Assembly: GCA_963668015.2 (NCBI GenBank)
Contig: CAXXCR010000012.1
Coordinates: forward strand, 296,685 to 360,684
DNA: 64,000 bases
Direction: 5' to 3'
From: Ilyobacter_A sp963668015
GTDB lineage: Bacteria; Fusobacteriota; Fusobacteriia; Fusobacteriales; Fusobacteriaceae
Made by a program: the position numbers and the translations under genes. The notes beneath the pieces are model-generated. The model did no database searches and was not told the origin of the DNA. It saw only the letters and a list, made by a program, of their open reading frames with translations. Below are positions 17,196-26,975 of this stretch, piece after piece (the stretch's first letter is position 1; each line of letters opens with the position of its first letter).

Positions 17196-19310
17196 GTGAA
17201 AAAGCTCAGATTTAGGAGTTTACTGACCTATTCTATATTAATTTTTTTGATCTATAGATTGGGAAAATTTTTCTTTGACAGAAGAATTTTACCAATTTTT
17301 ATAGTTTTAGCCTTAATAGTTGCATGGGAAGCTAACTTCCTAAGGAAAATAAAGGATTACAGTTTTTTCAAAAAAAGGGTGATAATATTTTCAAATATCG
17401 TCACGGTATGCTTTTTAATAGCCATAGCTCAGATATTTAGGATACAGATTTTAAACTATGATAAATTTAAAAAAATGGCTGAAAAACAGAGTCAGGGGAC
17501 TGTATACGAGAAGGGGATAAGGGGTAAAATACTTGCCGATACAGGTGAGGAGCTATCATATGAAATCGATATCTACGATTTAGCCATAGACCCCGTTAGG
17601 TTTTTAAAACTTGATGAACGCCTGGAGATTCTGGATAAGATAGATAAAATCAAAAATATAGATTTAGATAAAGTAAGGAAAAAGCTCACATCACTTGCTA
17701 AGGACAACAAACGTTATTACAGGATAGCAAAGGGGATAAGCGAGGATGAAAAGGGAAAGATAAAGGATATAATAAAAACTTATAATATAAGATACAACGA
17801 GATATTCTTTAGGAGACAGGGTAAGAGAAATTATTCAAATGAAGAATACTTCAGGCACATATTGGGGTATACCGGGAAAGGTAAAGATGGGCAGGAAATT
17901 GGAGCCTACGGTGTAGAAAGGATTTATGACAGCTATCTAAAAGGGAAAATAGTTGAGAAGAAGGCCTACTACACAGGAGCCAGGGGATTGAAACTGCCGA
18001 TTTTCAACCAGATTACGCCTCTGGAATATAAAGACGGAAAAAATGCAGTACTGACTATAGATTATAATATCCAATATATATTAAACGAGGAACTCAGAAA
18101 ACAGTTTATAAAAACAAAGGCAAAAACTGCAAGCGGCATGGTTATGGATCCTAAAACAGGGAAGATACTTGCAATGGCATCATTACCCTATACCAAACTT
18201 AGATACACCAGAAACAACTTAATACACAATCAGTATGAGCCGGGGTCCATAATGAAGCCAGTAATAGTGGCCGCAGAAATGGATGACGGAGTGATAAATA
18301 AAAACACCAATTTTTATAATGAAGGTCAGATAGTCAAGCACCGTAAGGTTATACGTGACAGCCATAAATATATAGGAAATATGACCACCGAGGATATAGT
18401 TCTTAATTCCAGTAATATAGGGATGGTTATGATAGCTGATCTTGTGGAAGACTCGAGATTCGAGGAATACTTGAAAAACTTTGGATTTTATGACAGGACA
18501 GGCATAGACCTTTCGGGTGAACTAAAGCCAAGGCAGCTTCCATATGAGAAGTGGAACGGCTTAAAGAAATCCACTATGTCATTCGGTCAGGGGATAGCCC
18601 TTACACCGCTGCAGATGACAAATGCGTTTGCTGCGGTAATAAACGGGGGGAAACTTTACAGGCCGTATATAGTGGACAGGATAGAAGACTCCAACGGGGT
18701 TATAGTGCGTCAAAATATACCTGTTGTAATGCAGGATGTAATTTCCGAGAGCACCTCTGATAAGATGAGAAAAATACTCGAAGGGGTTGTCCTGGACGGT
18801 ACAGGTAAAAGTGCCGGTATAGAAGGCTACAGAATAGGCGGGAAAACCGGGACAGCACAAATAAGCGGGAAAGGCGGCTATATAGCTAGAGAATACCTGT
18901 CGTCGTTTATAGGATTTTTTCCTGTGCAAGAGCCGCAATACCTGATATTGATAATGCTTGAAAAACCACAGGCAAAGTACACCTATTTAAAATATGGAGG
19001 CTGGACGGCAGCTCCTGTATTTAAAGAGGTTGCAAAAAGGATAATAGCCTATAAGAACCTTTTACCAATCCAGGTAGGAGAGCTTGGCGACGTAAAAATA
19101 GAAGAAGCACAAGGCGAGGACAAAACCTATTATGGAGAATACATGCCTAACTTAAGGGGGAAAACCCTGAAAGATGCACTTCGCATACTTGGAAAAATGG
19201 ATGTGGAAATAGAAGTAGCAGGAAAAGGTGTGATAGTAAAACAATACCCTGAAGTTGGTAGTGATATGGGTAGTGTCAGAAAAATAAAATTAAAATTAGG
19301 GGAGAAATAG
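17196..19310 (+). CDS. Penicillin-binding protein, FtsI/SpoVD-type transpeptidase with PASTA domain
   Basis: Class B peptidoglycan transpeptidase, 704 residues, GTG start. Two N-terminal hydrophobic helices (~33-52, 62-82), a pedestal domain, then the transpeptidase with S351-x-x-K in GSIMKP, SSN in LNSSNIGM (~407) and KTG in GGKTGTAQ (~549). The C-terminus carries one PASTA repeat (YMPNLRGKTLKDALRILGKM, ~647-704). The extra TM and PASTA resemble SpoVD/PBP2x more than proteobacterial FtsI. It lies inside a folate/translation gene run. Septal role is inferred; a sporulation role is not implied. Confidence 0.93.
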   Translation: MKKLRFRSLLTYSILIFLIYRLGKFFFDRRILPIFIVLALIVAWEANFLRKIKDYSFFKKRVIIFSNIVTVCFLIAIAQIFRIQILNYDKFKKMAEKQSQGTVYEKGIRGKILADTGEELSYEIDIYDLAIDPVRFLKLDERLEILDKIDKIKNIDLDKVRKKLTSLAKDNKRYYRIAKGISEDEKGKIKDIIKTYNIRYNEIFFRRQGKRNYSNEEYFRHILGYTGKGKDGQEIGAYGVERIYDSYLKGKIVEKKAYYTGARGLKLPIFNQITPLEYKDGKNAVLTIDYNIQYILNEELRKQFIKTKAKTASGMVMDPKTGKILAMASLPYTKLRYTRNNLIHNQYEPGSIMKPVIVAAEMDDGVINKNTNFYNEGQIVKHRKVIRDSHKYIGNMTTEDIVLNSSNIGMVMIADLVEDSRFEEYLKNFGFYDRTGIDLSGELKPRQLPYEKWNGLKKSTMSFGQGIALTPLQMTNAFAAVINGGKLYRPYIVDRIEDSNGVIVRQNIPVVMQDVISESTSDKMRKILEGVVLDGTGKSAGIEGYRIGGKTGTAQISGKGGYIAREYLSSFIGFFPVQEPQYLILIMLEKPQAKYTYLKYGGWTAAPVFKEVAKRIIAYKNLLPIQVGELGDVKIEEAQGEDKTYYGEYMPNLRGKTLKDALRILGKMDVEIEVAGKGVIVKQYPEVGSDMGSVRKIKLKLGEK

Positions 19311-20671
19311 TGACAAAACATATATTTGATGGAGAGTTTTCAATAGTTGACTTTTACAAAAGCAACGCAGATAAATTCACTGAGGAATTCATAATATTCG
19401 ATTCCCCGGGTGGGTCTAAACTTGAAAATTATTCATATATCATATCGCATTTTTCAAAAAAATTAAGGTTGAAAAATGGAGAATTGACTTTAAACGGTGT
19501 ACCTGTGGCTTGCAGAGTTGAGGATCTGGTAAAAAAGATATTAGAAGATGACAGATATAAAGGCTATAAAAGCGAGGAGTTTTTTACAGGCGGGCTGGTT
19601 GGTTTGGTTTCATACGACTATAACCGTTATATAGAGAAACTGCCGGATATAGCTGAAGATGATCTGGGCGTTGAGGATATCTATTTTGTGCTGCCGCAAG
19701 TAATATTGGTAAAAGATGAAAAAAATAATAAATTTTACGAGATAAACACTAGCGGGGAAAAAATAAATTGGAATTTTGAAATCAGCAAAAAAGATCTAAA
19801 TATAGAAAACAGCGACATAGACTGGAAGGATTTGGAGAAGTTTGATTCCAACATCAGCAGGGAGAGGTTTCAAGAGATCGTAGAGAGAGCAAAGTATTAC
19901 ATAAAAGAGGGGGATGTTTTTCAAGTCAATCTGAGCCAGAGGTTTTCGGCACCTATAAATCCAGCCGATTCTTTTATGCTGTATGAGATACTTAGAAAAA
20001 TAAACCCGTCGCCTTTTGCTTCCTACGTAAACTTAAAAGAGTTTAAGCTTATAAGCCAGTCGCCTGAAAGGTTGGTTAAGCTAAATGGAAATATAGCCGA
20101 AACAAGGCCTATAGCCGGAACAAGAAGGCTTAAAAAAAATGATGACGAAAACAACCTTAAACTTGAAAAAGAACTGGTTTTAGACGAAAAAGAGCAGGCT
20201 GAACATGTGATGCTGGTAGACTTGGAAAGAAACGATCTGGGGAAAGTATGTGAATTCGGTACTGTAAATGTAGATGAGTTTATGGTTATAGAAAAGTATT
20301 CACATGTTATGCATATAGTGTCAAACGTTGTCGGGAAATTGAAACCCGGATATGACGGGATGCAGCTTCTAAGGGCGATGTTTCCTGGTGGAACCATCAC
20401 AGGAGCACCTAAAATCCGTACCATGGAAATAATCGAAGAGCTGGAGCCGACAAAAAGGGCTTATTATACAGGCAGTGTAGGTTATCTTGGTTTTGATGGT
20501 AACCTGGATTTCAACATAATAATAAGGTCTTTTATACAAAAAAATGACAGGGTTTATTTTCAGGTTGGAGCTGGGATTGTGTACGACTCTACGCCTGAAA
20601 GAGAGTACAAGGAGACAGTTAACAAGGCCAGAGCGATGATATTGGCATATAAAAATCTTGTAAAAAATTAG
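19310..20671 (+). CDS. pabB: Chorismate-utilising enzyme: aminodeoxychorismate synthase I or anthranilate synthase I
   Basis: 453 residues, GTG start overlapping the previous TAG by one base. N-terminal ANTS-I domain, then the chorismate-binding domain with EGDVFQVNLSQRF (~197-209), NPSPFASYVNL, SPERLVKL, TRPIAGTRRL (~265-274), VDLERNDLGKVC (~300-311) and GTITGAPKIRTMEIIEEL. The residue before GT is Ala (PIAGT), as in anthranilate synthases, whereas E. coli PabB has Lys (PIKGT). The pabC-like neighbour favours PabB; no pabA/trpG or trp gene is here. Name given with reserve. Confidence 0.75.
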   Translation: MTKHIFDGEFSIVDFYKSNADKFTEEFIIFDSPGGSKLENYSYIISHFSKKLRLKNGELTLNGVPVACRVEDLVKKILEDDRYKGYKSEEFFTGGLVGLVSYDYNRYIEKLPDIAEDDLGVEDIYFVLPQVILVKDEKNNKFYEINTSGEKINWNFEISKKDLNIENSDIDWKDLEKFDSNISRERFQEIVERAKYYIKEGDVFQVNLSQRFSAPINPADSFMLYEILRKINPSPFASYVNLKEFKLISQSPERLVKLNGNIAETRPIAGTRRLKKNDDENNLKLEKELVLDEKEQAEHVMLVDLERNDLGKVCEFGTVNVDEFMVIEKYSHVMHIVSNVVGKLKPGYDGMQLLRAMFPGGTITGAPKIRTMEIIEELEPTKRAYYTGSVGYLGFDGNLDFNIIIRSFIQKNDRVYFQVGAGIVYDSTPEREYKETVNKARAMILAYKNLVKN

Positions 20672-20679
20672 GTGAAGAC

Positions 20680-22815
20680 ATGAGATACTACATACTCTCG
20701 CTAAAGGGTACCGGTGACAAATTTTATACCTACCTAGACAAAAATGATGAATACAGTATCGGAGAACAGGTGCTTGTTCCTTTTGGAAGGGGAGAGAAAA
20801 CTGGTGTAATTGTCTCGGAAGCAAAACAAAAAAATTATAAATTTGCGGTAAAACCCATAAAAATGGGTCTGAAAGAGAGTATAAAGTTTCCGGAATATCT
20901 GATAAAACTTTTTTTATGGATACAGAAATACTATCTTTGCAGCTTTGAGGAGATACTCAGCATAGCTTACCCTCAGAACCTGAAGGTATCATATTCGCGC
21001 AGGTACCTGTTTAAAACAGGGGCAATACCGGCAAACGACACCGAGAAGAATTTTCTGGACTATATATCTAAAAAAAAGGGGATTGGCCGTGAAACTCTCA
21101 TAAAGAGATACGGGAAAGACCTGGTAGAAAAATTTCTGAAAAAAGGTGTCATAGAAGAGGAAAAAAAAGTCAGGGAAAAATCTTACTCGATAAAAAACAG
21201 CGAGCTGGATATACCTGAAATTAACTATAAAAAAAAGCTCACAGAGGAGCAGGAGTATGTAAAGGATGAAATCGTCAAAGGCTCAGATAGATTTTACCTT
21301 TTAAAAGGGGTAACAGGATCCGGTAAAACGGAGGTTTACATAGACATTATAAAAGATGCACTGAGGCAGGGAAACGGAGCTATGTTTTTAGTTCCAGAGA
21401 TATCACTGACTCCTCAAATGATAAAGAAGTTTCAAAGTGAATTTGGAAACCGTGTGGCACTATTGCACAGCAGGCTCACGGCAAAAGAAAGAGCTGATGA
21501 GTGGCACAGTGTATACAGGGGAGAGAAAATGGTAGTTCTCGGGGTAAGGTCAGCTATTTTTGCCCCGGTTAAAAACTTAAAATATATCATAATTGACGAG
21601 GAACATGAGACTACATACAAACAGGACAGCAGTCCCAGATATAACGCTAAATATGTAGCCATAAAAAGGGCTGAGCTGGAAGATGTGAAGGTCATCCTGG
21701 GATCAGCTACTCCTGCAGTAGAGTCATATTATTATGCCAAAAATGGAATTTTTAAACTTTTAGAGCTGAACAAAAGGTATAATGATGCAAAAATGCCAAG
21801 CTTAAAACTGATTGATATGAAAAATGAAGCGGATCAGTATTTTAGCAGGGAACTTTTAAAAGAGATGTCAATACGCCTTAGAAAAAGAGAGCAGATGATA
21901 CTCCTTTTGAACAGGAAGTCTTATGCAACTTATATACAGTGTAAAGAGTGTGGGCATGTTGAGGTCTGTCCAAACTGCTCCATATCAATGAACTACTATA
22001 GAAGTGATGGAATATATAAGTGCAACTATTGCGGGTACTCAAAGAGGGATTCCAGTACCTGTAGCTCTTGCGGAAGTGCTAACTTGAGCTATTCAGGCAA
22101 GGGTACCGAGAAAATAGAAGAGGAGATAAAAAAACATTTTCCAGATGCTCGGGTTATAAGGGTTGATTCAGAAAGTGTTAAAACAAGAAATGGCTATGAT
22201 AAAATTTATCATGATTTTTTGGGCAAAAAATATGATATAATGTTGGGTACGCAGGTTATCTCTAAAGGTTTGCATTTTCCAGACTTGACTTTGGTGGGGG
22301 TAATATCTGCAGATACCATACTTGGATTTCCTGATTTCAGGGCAGGTGAAAAAACATTTCAGTTGGTATCTCAAGCCTCCGGTAGAGCAGGCAGGGAGAA
22401 GAAAGAGGGAGAAGTACTTGTACAAAGTTATCAGCCGGACAACTATGCAATAAAGCGAATTATAGACGATGACTACGAAGGATTTTATCAGGATGAAATT
22501 GAAAACAGGAAGATACTGAGTTACCCGCCGTTTTCTAGGATCATAAATATAATAATTTCAAGTACAGACGAAGCTGTAGCAGAAGAGGCGGCTTTGAAAT
22601 ATTATGAAAAGATAAAAAATCCAGAGGTAGAAATGTACGGTCCGATAAAAGCTCCGATTTACAAGGTAAAGGAACGCTATAGGTATCAAATCTTCATAAA
22701 GGGAGATAGGACAAGGATAAATAAAATTAAAAAAAATCTCTATGAAAAAAGTTTAGAGCATAAAAGTAACAAGGTAAGGATTACGATAGATGTGGATCCT
22801 ATAAATTTGATGTAA
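20680..22815 (+). CDS. priA: Primosomal helicase PriA
   Basis: Restarts stalled replication forks by reloading DnaB. 711 residues: 3'-OH DNA-binding domain (~1-95), helicase domains with Walker A GVTGSGKTEV (~210-219), Walker B IIDEEHETTY (~305-314), ILGSATPAVES, a zinc region with eight Cys (CKECGHVEVCPNC, CNYCG, CSSCG, ~425-472), and GTQVISKGLHFPDL (~522-535). Normal length. Sits in the conserved priA-def-fmt order; def follows 15 bases later. Confidence 0.97.
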   Translation: MRYYILSLKGTGDKFYTYLDKNDEYSIGEQVLVPFGRGEKTGVIVSEAKQKNYKFAVKPIKMGLKESIKFPEYLIKLFLWIQKYYLCSFEEILSIAYPQNLKVSYSRRYLFKTGAIPANDTEKNFLDYISKKKGIGRETLIKRYGKDLVEKFLKKGVIEEEKKVREKSYSIKNSELDIPEINYKKKLTEEQEYVKDEIVKGSDRFYLLKGVTGSGKTEVYIDIIKDALRQGNGAMFLVPEISLTPQMIKKFQSEFGNRVALLHSRLTAKERADEWHSVYRGEKMVVLGVRSAIFAPVKNLKYIIIDEEHETTYKQDSSPRYNAKYVAIKRAELEDVKVILGSATPAVESYYYAKNGIFKLLELNKRYNDAKMPSLKLIDMKNEADQYFSRELLKEMSIRLRKREQMILLLNRKSYATYIQCKECGHVEVCPNCSISMNYYRSDGIYKCNYCGYSKRDSSTCSSCGSANLSYSGKGTEKIEEEIKKHFPDARVIRVDSESVKTRNGYDKIYHDFLGKKYDIMLGTQVISKGLHFPDLTLVGVISADTILGFPDFRAGEKTFQLVSQASGRAGREKKEGEVLVQSYQPDNYAIKRIIDDDYEGFYQDEIENRKILSYPPFSRIINIIISSTDEAVAEEAALKYYEKIKNPEVEMYGPIKAPIYKVKERYRYQIFIKGDRTRINKIKKNLYEKSLEHKSNKVRITIDVDPINLM

Positions 22816-22830
22816 AAGAGGTGAAATTTA

Positions 22831-23340
22831 ATGGTGTACAAAATAAGAAAATATGGGGACCCTGCTCTGAGAAAAGAGTGTGAAAGGGTTGAAAAAATAG
22901 ATGACGAGATCCTGCAACTTTTGGATGATATGGTTGAGACTATGCACGAAGCAGAAGGTATAGGGCTGGCTGCACCTCAAATAGGGGTCAGCAAAAGGGT
23001 GTTCGTTTTAGACTTAGGAGACGGGCATATAAGAAGAATTATAAATCCAGAGTTAGTAGAGCTTTCCGAAGAAAAGGAAGAAAATGAGGAAGGCTGCCTT
23101 AGCGTACCGGGGATATATAAAAAAGTGCAAAGAGCATCAAAAGTAAAGATAAAATATATGAACGAAAAGTGGGAAGAGGTTACTGAGGAAGCTGAGGGGC
23201 TGCTAGCCAGAGCGTTTCAGCATGAGAATGATCATTTAGATGCAGTACTTTTTGTAGATAAGCTAGCACCTGTTGCAAAAAGGTTGATAGGAAAAAAACT
23301 TCAAAAATTAAAAAAAGATACTTTAAAAGAAATAAAATAA
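22831..23340 (+). CDS. def: Peptide deformylase
   Basis: Removes the N-formyl group from nascent proteins. 169 residues. Motif 1 GIGLAAPQIG (~46-55), motif 2 EGCLSVPG (~88-95; Cys metal ligand), motif 3 QHENDHLDAVLF with H131, E132, H135. Basic C-terminal tail. RBS AGAGGTG. Confidence 0.97.
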   Translation: MVYKIRKYGDPALRKECERVEKIDDEILQLLDDMVETMHEAEGIGLAAPQIGVSKRVFVLDLGDGHIRRIINPELVELSEEKEENEEGCLSVPGIYKKVQRASKVKIKYMNEKWEEVTEEAEGLLARAFQHENDHLDAVLFVDKLAPVAKRLIGKKLQKLKKDTLKEIK

Positions 23341-23402
23341 GCCATAGGAAATCAAGTATTACAGCAATAAAATTAAGCAAGATGTTTTCGGAGGTGGAAT
23401 TT

Positions 23403-24338
23403 TTGAGAATACTTTTTATGGGAACGCCTGAGTTTGCAGTCCCATCATTGGAAGCGGTTTACAGGAAACATGATATTATAGGCGTATTTACAAAAGTGGA
23501 CAAACCAAACCTTAGGGGGAAAAAAATTAGATTTAGTCAGGTAAAGGAATTTGCGTTGAAAAACGATATTCCGGTGTACCAACCTAATTCAGTTAGAGAT
23601 GCTGAAACATTGAACACAGTGAGAGACTTGAATCCTGATCTTATAATAGTTGTGGCATACGGTAAGATACTTCCAAAAGAGTTGATAGATATCCCAAAAT
23701 ACGGGGTTATAAATGTTCATTCTTCTCTTCTGCCAAAGTATAGAGGGGCAGCACCAATACATGCCGCTATAATAAACGGTGAAGGTGAAACAGGAGTATC
23801 AATAATGTACATAGCTGAAGAGCTTGATGCAGGGGATATAATTCTTCAGAGCAAAACGCCTATACGTGAAGAGGACAATCTTGAAACCCTTCATGACAGG
23901 CTGGCAGAACTTGGAAGTGAGGCTTTGATAGAGGCAGTTGATCTCATTGAAAAAGGAGAAGCTCCAAGGATACCTCAAGAACATGAAAAAGCTACTTTTG
24001 TGAAGCCAATTCAAAAGGACGAATGTATAATTGACTGGAGTAAAAGTAGAAAAGAGGCATATAACTTTATAAGGGGATTAAATCCATTCCCATCATCGCA
24101 CACTTATCTCGAAGGTAAAATATTTAAAATATATGATGTAGAAAAAATTGAAAAAGAGTATCAAGGGGAGTGCGGAGAAATAGTAGATATAGTTAAAAAT
24201 GCAGGTCCTGTTGTAAAAGTACAAGACGGGGGAATACTAATAAAATCAGCGAAGCCTGAAAACAAGAGGAAAATATCAGGTGCGGATCTTATAAACGGGA
24301 ACCTTGTAAAATTAGGGAATAAATTTAGAGGAAAATAA
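23403..24338 (+). CDS. fmt: Methionyl-tRNA formyltransferase
   Basis: Formylates initiator Met-tRNA using 10-formyl-THF. I choose the TTG at 23403, which gives MRILFMGTPEFAVPSLEAV, the canonical N-terminus, with GGAGGTGG 6-13 bases upstream; an in-frame ATG at 23382 lies before that site. Catalytic Asn/His region INVHSSLLPKYRGAAPI (~103-119) and LDAGDIILQ (~141-149). C-terminal OB-like domain from ~200. 311 residues, normal. folD, later in this run, supplies its cofactor. Confidence 0.95.
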   Translation: MRILFMGTPEFAVPSLEAVYRKHDIIGVFTKVDKPNLRGKKIRFSQVKEFALKNDIPVYQPNSVRDAETLNTVRDLNPDLIIVVAYGKILPKELIDIPKYGVINVHSSLLPKYRGAAPIHAAIINGEGETGVSIMYIAEELDAGDIILQSKTPIREEDNLETLHDRLAELGSEALIEAVDLIEKGEAPRIPQEHEKATFVKPIQKDECIIDWSKSRKEAYNFIRGLNPFPSSHTYLEGKIFKIYDVEKIEKEYQGECGEIVDIVKNAGPVVKVQDGGILIKSAKPENKRKISGADLINGNLVKLGNKFRGK

Positions 24339-24373
24339 ATTTAACTGGAGTATGTTGAGGAGGCTGTATAACG

Positions 24374-25012
24374 ATGAAAGAACTTAAGATTTCACCAAAA
24401 GTAATAGAGAGGCTGACAAAATATTTGAGATGTCTGGAAAACTTAACACCGGAGGATTATATTTCGTCAGAAGAATTAGCTGAAAAAATGGGCTTTACTG
24501 CAGCGCAGGTAAGAAAAGATCTTTCTAACTTTGGAGAATTTGGAGTAAGGGGTAAAGGATATCAAATAAGGACTTTGCACAGTGATATAGAAAAAATACT
24601 TGGGGTGCACAAAACCAACAATATTATCATAATTGGACTTGGAAGATTGGGGAGTGCCCTTCTATCGGAGTCAGAGTTTACAAAAGAAAGCTTTAATATA
24701 GTTGGAATATTTGATAACTCGGAAGAAAAAATAGGTAACGAGGTAAGAGGCTTAAAAGTAAGAGACATAAAGGAGATACCTTATTTTTTACAGAGCAAGG
24801 ACAAGGTTGAGATAGCCATAATTACAGTTCCGAAATTTGCTGCACAGGAAGTTACGGACTACATAGTAAACGCTGGAATAAAGGCTGTACTAAACTTTAC
24901 ACCTGTAAATCTTGAGGCTCCGGAAACTGTAGCTGTTCAAAACATTGATTTATATGCAAAATTGCAGGAACTTAATTATTGGAAAGAAAGAATCGTAGAT
25001 AAGGGGGAATAA
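24374..25012 (+). CDS. rex: Redox-sensing transcriptional repressor Rex
   Basis: Dimeric NADH/NAD+-responsive repressor of fermentative and redox genes. 212 residues: N-terminal winged helix (KVIERLTKYLRCLENL, SEELAEKMGFTAAQVRKDLS, ~8-55), then Rossmann domain with IIGLGRLGSAL (~83-93) and the C-terminal swapped helix. RBS GGAGG. No obvious Rex operator (TTGTGAAW4TTCACAA-like) was found in the window, so targets lie elsewhere. Confidence 0.95.
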   Translation: MKELKISPKVIERLTKYLRCLENLTPEDYISSEELAEKMGFTAAQVRKDLSNFGEFGVRGKGYQIRTLHSDIEKILGVHKTNNIIIIGLGRLGSALLSESEFTKESFNIVGIFDNSEEKIGNEVRGLKVRDIKEIPYFLQSKDKVEIAIITVPKFAAQEVTDYIVNAGIKAVLNFTPVNLEAPETVAVQNIDLYAKLQELNYWKERIVDKGE

Positions 25013-25015
25013 GTT

Positions 25016-25864
25016 TTGAAATTGATTGACGGAAAGAAAATATCGGATCAGATAAAAGAGGAAATAAGGCAGGAAATAGAAGATATAAAAAAGCTTGACG
25101 GTAAAGTACCTGGACTTGCTGTTGTACTTGTTGGCGAGAACCCTGCATCTAAAGTTTATGTAGGATCAAAGGAAAGAACGTGTAATTCCCTTGGAATGCA
25201 TTCAGAAAAATATGTTTTGGCTGAAGATGCATCTGAAGAGGAACTGTTGGAGCTTATAGAGAAACTTAATGCAAAAGAGGACATAAACGGTATATTGGTT
25301 CAACTGCCGCTGCCGAAGCACATAGATGAGAAAAAAGTTATACATGCCATAGCACCAGAAAAAGATGTTGATGGATTCCATCCTGAAAATGTAGGGAAAC
25401 TTTTGATAGGAGATGATACATTCAAATCATGCACTCCTTATGGTATAGTGGAACTATTAAAAAGAACTGGTGTAGAAATTATGGGTAAAGATATTGCCAT
25501 AGTTGGGAGAAGTAACATAGTAGGTAAGCCTTTAGCTGCAATGCTTATAAACGAGAGTGCTACTGTTACAGTATGCCACAGCAGAACAAAAGACCTGAAA
25601 GAGGTTATAAAAAGAGCTGAAATAGTAATAGTTGCAGTTGGAATAGAAAAGTTTCTTAAAGAAGATATGGTCAAAGAGGGTGCTGTTGTAATAGATGTTG
25701 GAATAAACAGAGACAGTGAAGGAAAACTTTGCGGTGATGTTGATTTTGAAAAAGTAAGCGCAAAAACATCTTATATAACTCCAGTTCCTGGTGGGGTTGG
25801 TCCTATGACTATAGCAATGCTTATGAAGAACACTTTAAAAGCCTACAAGATGGCTAAATCTTAA
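25016..25864 (+). CDS. folD: Bifunctional methylene-THF dehydrogenase / methenyl-THF cyclohydrolase
   Basis: Interconverts 5,10-methylene-, methenyl- and 10-formyl-THF. 282 residues, TTG start 4 bases after rex. Active-site Lys in SKVYVGSKERTCNSLGM (~46-62), GILVQLPLPKHID (~92-104), DVDGFHPENVGKL (~120-132), CTPYGIVELL, the nucleotide loop IVGRSNIVGKPLA (~161-173) and TPVPGGVGPMTIAMLMKNT (~253-271). Supplies one-carbon units to fmt upstream. Confidence 0.97.
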   Translation: MKLIDGKKISDQIKEEIRQEIEDIKKLDGKVPGLAVVLVGENPASKVYVGSKERTCNSLGMHSEKYVLAEDASEEELLELIEKLNAKEDINGILVQLPLPKHIDEKKVIHAIAPEKDVDGFHPENVGKLLIGDDTFKSCTPYGIVELLKRTGVEIMGKDIAIVGRSNIVGKPLAAMLINESATVTVCHSRTKDLKEVIKRAEIVIVAVGIEKFLKEDMVKEGAVVIDVGINRDSEGKLCGDVDFEKVSAKTSYITPVPGGVGPMTIAMLMKNTLKAYKMAKS

Positions 25865-25912
25865 TTAAACTTAGATATTAATATGGGTTTGGTAAATTAC
25901 TTTGTATAGAGG

Positions 25913-26374
25913 GTGATTAAAATAGATCATAAGAAAGTTAAAAGGGAATATTACATAGTGGACAAGGAGATTTTACCAACTTCAATACAAAAAGTTATAG
26001 CGGTGAATGACCTCGTTCAAAGTAAAAAAATATCTAAATACGAGGCTATAAAAAGGGTAGGTATCAGCAGAAGTACCTATTATAAATATAAAGACTACAT
26101 AAGACCTTTCTTTGAAAGCGGAAGGGATACTGTATTCAGTCTTTATCTTTCGATGTACGACAAACCTGGGGTTCTGTCTAGTATACTTGATATAATAGCC
26201 GATTCTGGAATGAATATTTTGACGATTATTCAGAATATTCCTATAGACGGGATGTCTATGGCGACTCTTTCTGTTCAGACGACAGAGGATTCTCTGAGGA
26301 AGATAGAGAGTACGCTGGAAAAGATTAGACAGCTTAGCGGTATAAAAGATTTGAGAATAATAGGAAATAATTAG
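25913..26374 (+). CDS. HTH- and ACT-domain regulator (UPF0735/PheB family)
   Basis: 153 residues. N-terminal helix-turn-helix-like segment (ISKYEAIKRVGISRSTYYKY, ~41-60) and C-terminal ACT domain (LYLSMYDKPGVLSSILDIIA, ~78-97). This is the UPF0735/PheB layout; B. subtilis PheB/ThrR relatives act in amino-acid-responsive regulation. GTG start at 25913. accB follows 8 bases after the stop, so the two may share a transcript. Ligand unknown. Confidence 0.85.
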   Translation: MIKIDHKKVKREYYIVDKEILPTSIQKVIAVNDLVQSKKISKYEAIKRVGISRSTYYKYKDYIRPFFESGRDTVFSLYLSMYDKPGVLSSILDIIADSGMNILTIIQNIPIDGMSMATLSVQTTEDSLRKIESTLEKIRQLSGIKDLRIIGNN

Positions 26375-26382
26375 GAGGAAAA

Positions 26383-26856
26383 ATGAAAATAGACACTAAG
26401 TTGATAAAAGAACTTGCAAATGATATAGAAAAGTACAACTTAGAGGAGATAAGCTTAGAGAGTGAAGGTACCAAGGTAACTTTGAAAAGGGAGACAGCTT
26501 CTGTAGCAGCTCCAGTTTATCAATCTGTTATGGCACCTGCACCGGCAGCAACAAGTGCTGTAGTTGCAAAACCTGCTGCGGTAAGTGAAGAGTCTAAAGA
26601 GGAAGCGGGTAATTATGATTCTATAGACTCTCCGATGATAGGGACATTCTATAGCTCACCTGCACCAGGTGCGGAAGTATTTGTAAAAGAAGGGGATATT
26701 ATTAATAGTGGAGATACACTGTGTATCGTAGAAGCTATGAAGCTTATGAACGAGGTAAAATCGGATATAAGCGGAAAAATTGTCAAAATTTTAGCTCAAG
26801 ACGGCAATCCAGTAAAAAAAGGGGAGAAATTATTCCTTATAGACAGCAATGCATAA
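26383..26856 (+). CDS. accB: Biotin carboxyl carrier protein
   Basis: 157 residues. N-terminal segment (~1-45, LIKELANDIEKYNLEEISLE), an Ala/Pro-rich flexible linker (~45-75), then the biotinyl domain (~80-157) with the biotin-accepting Lys in EAMKLMNEV (~119). The Ala/Pro thumb and length fit acetyl-CoA carboxylase AccB. accC is not adjacent; a terminator follows at once. A decarboxylase carrier role (as in oxaloacetate/malonyl decarboxylases of anaerobes) is a less likely alternative. Confidence 0.9.
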   Translation: MKIDTKLIKELANDIEKYNLEEISLESEGTKVTLKRETASVAAPVYQSVMAPAPAATSAVVAKPAAVSEESKEEAGNYDSIDSPMIGTFYSSPAPGAEVFVKEGDIINSGDTLCIVEAMKLMNEVKSDISGKIVKILAQDGNPVKKGEKLFLIDSNA

Positions 26857-26882
26857 AAACACCTTCGGGTGTTTTTCTTTTT
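26855..26882 (+). terminator. Intrinsic terminator after accB
   Basis: Stem AAAAACACC / GGTGTTTTT capped by a TTCG tetraloop, then CTTTTTT. Confidence 0.92.
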
Positions 26883-26903
26883 TAAAGGAATTTATTTGCA
26901 GTT

Positions 26904-26932
26904 TTGTAAATTATATTTATGTGTAGTATAAT
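26904..26932 (+). promoter_or_regulatory. Promoter of ndk
   Basis: TTGTAA (26904-26909), 17-bp spacer, TATAAT (26927-26932), 43 bases before the ndk start. Confidence 0.65.
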
Positions 26933-26975
26933 ATAATTAAAATTAAGAACAAAAAACCGCGATGGGAGGGCATAG

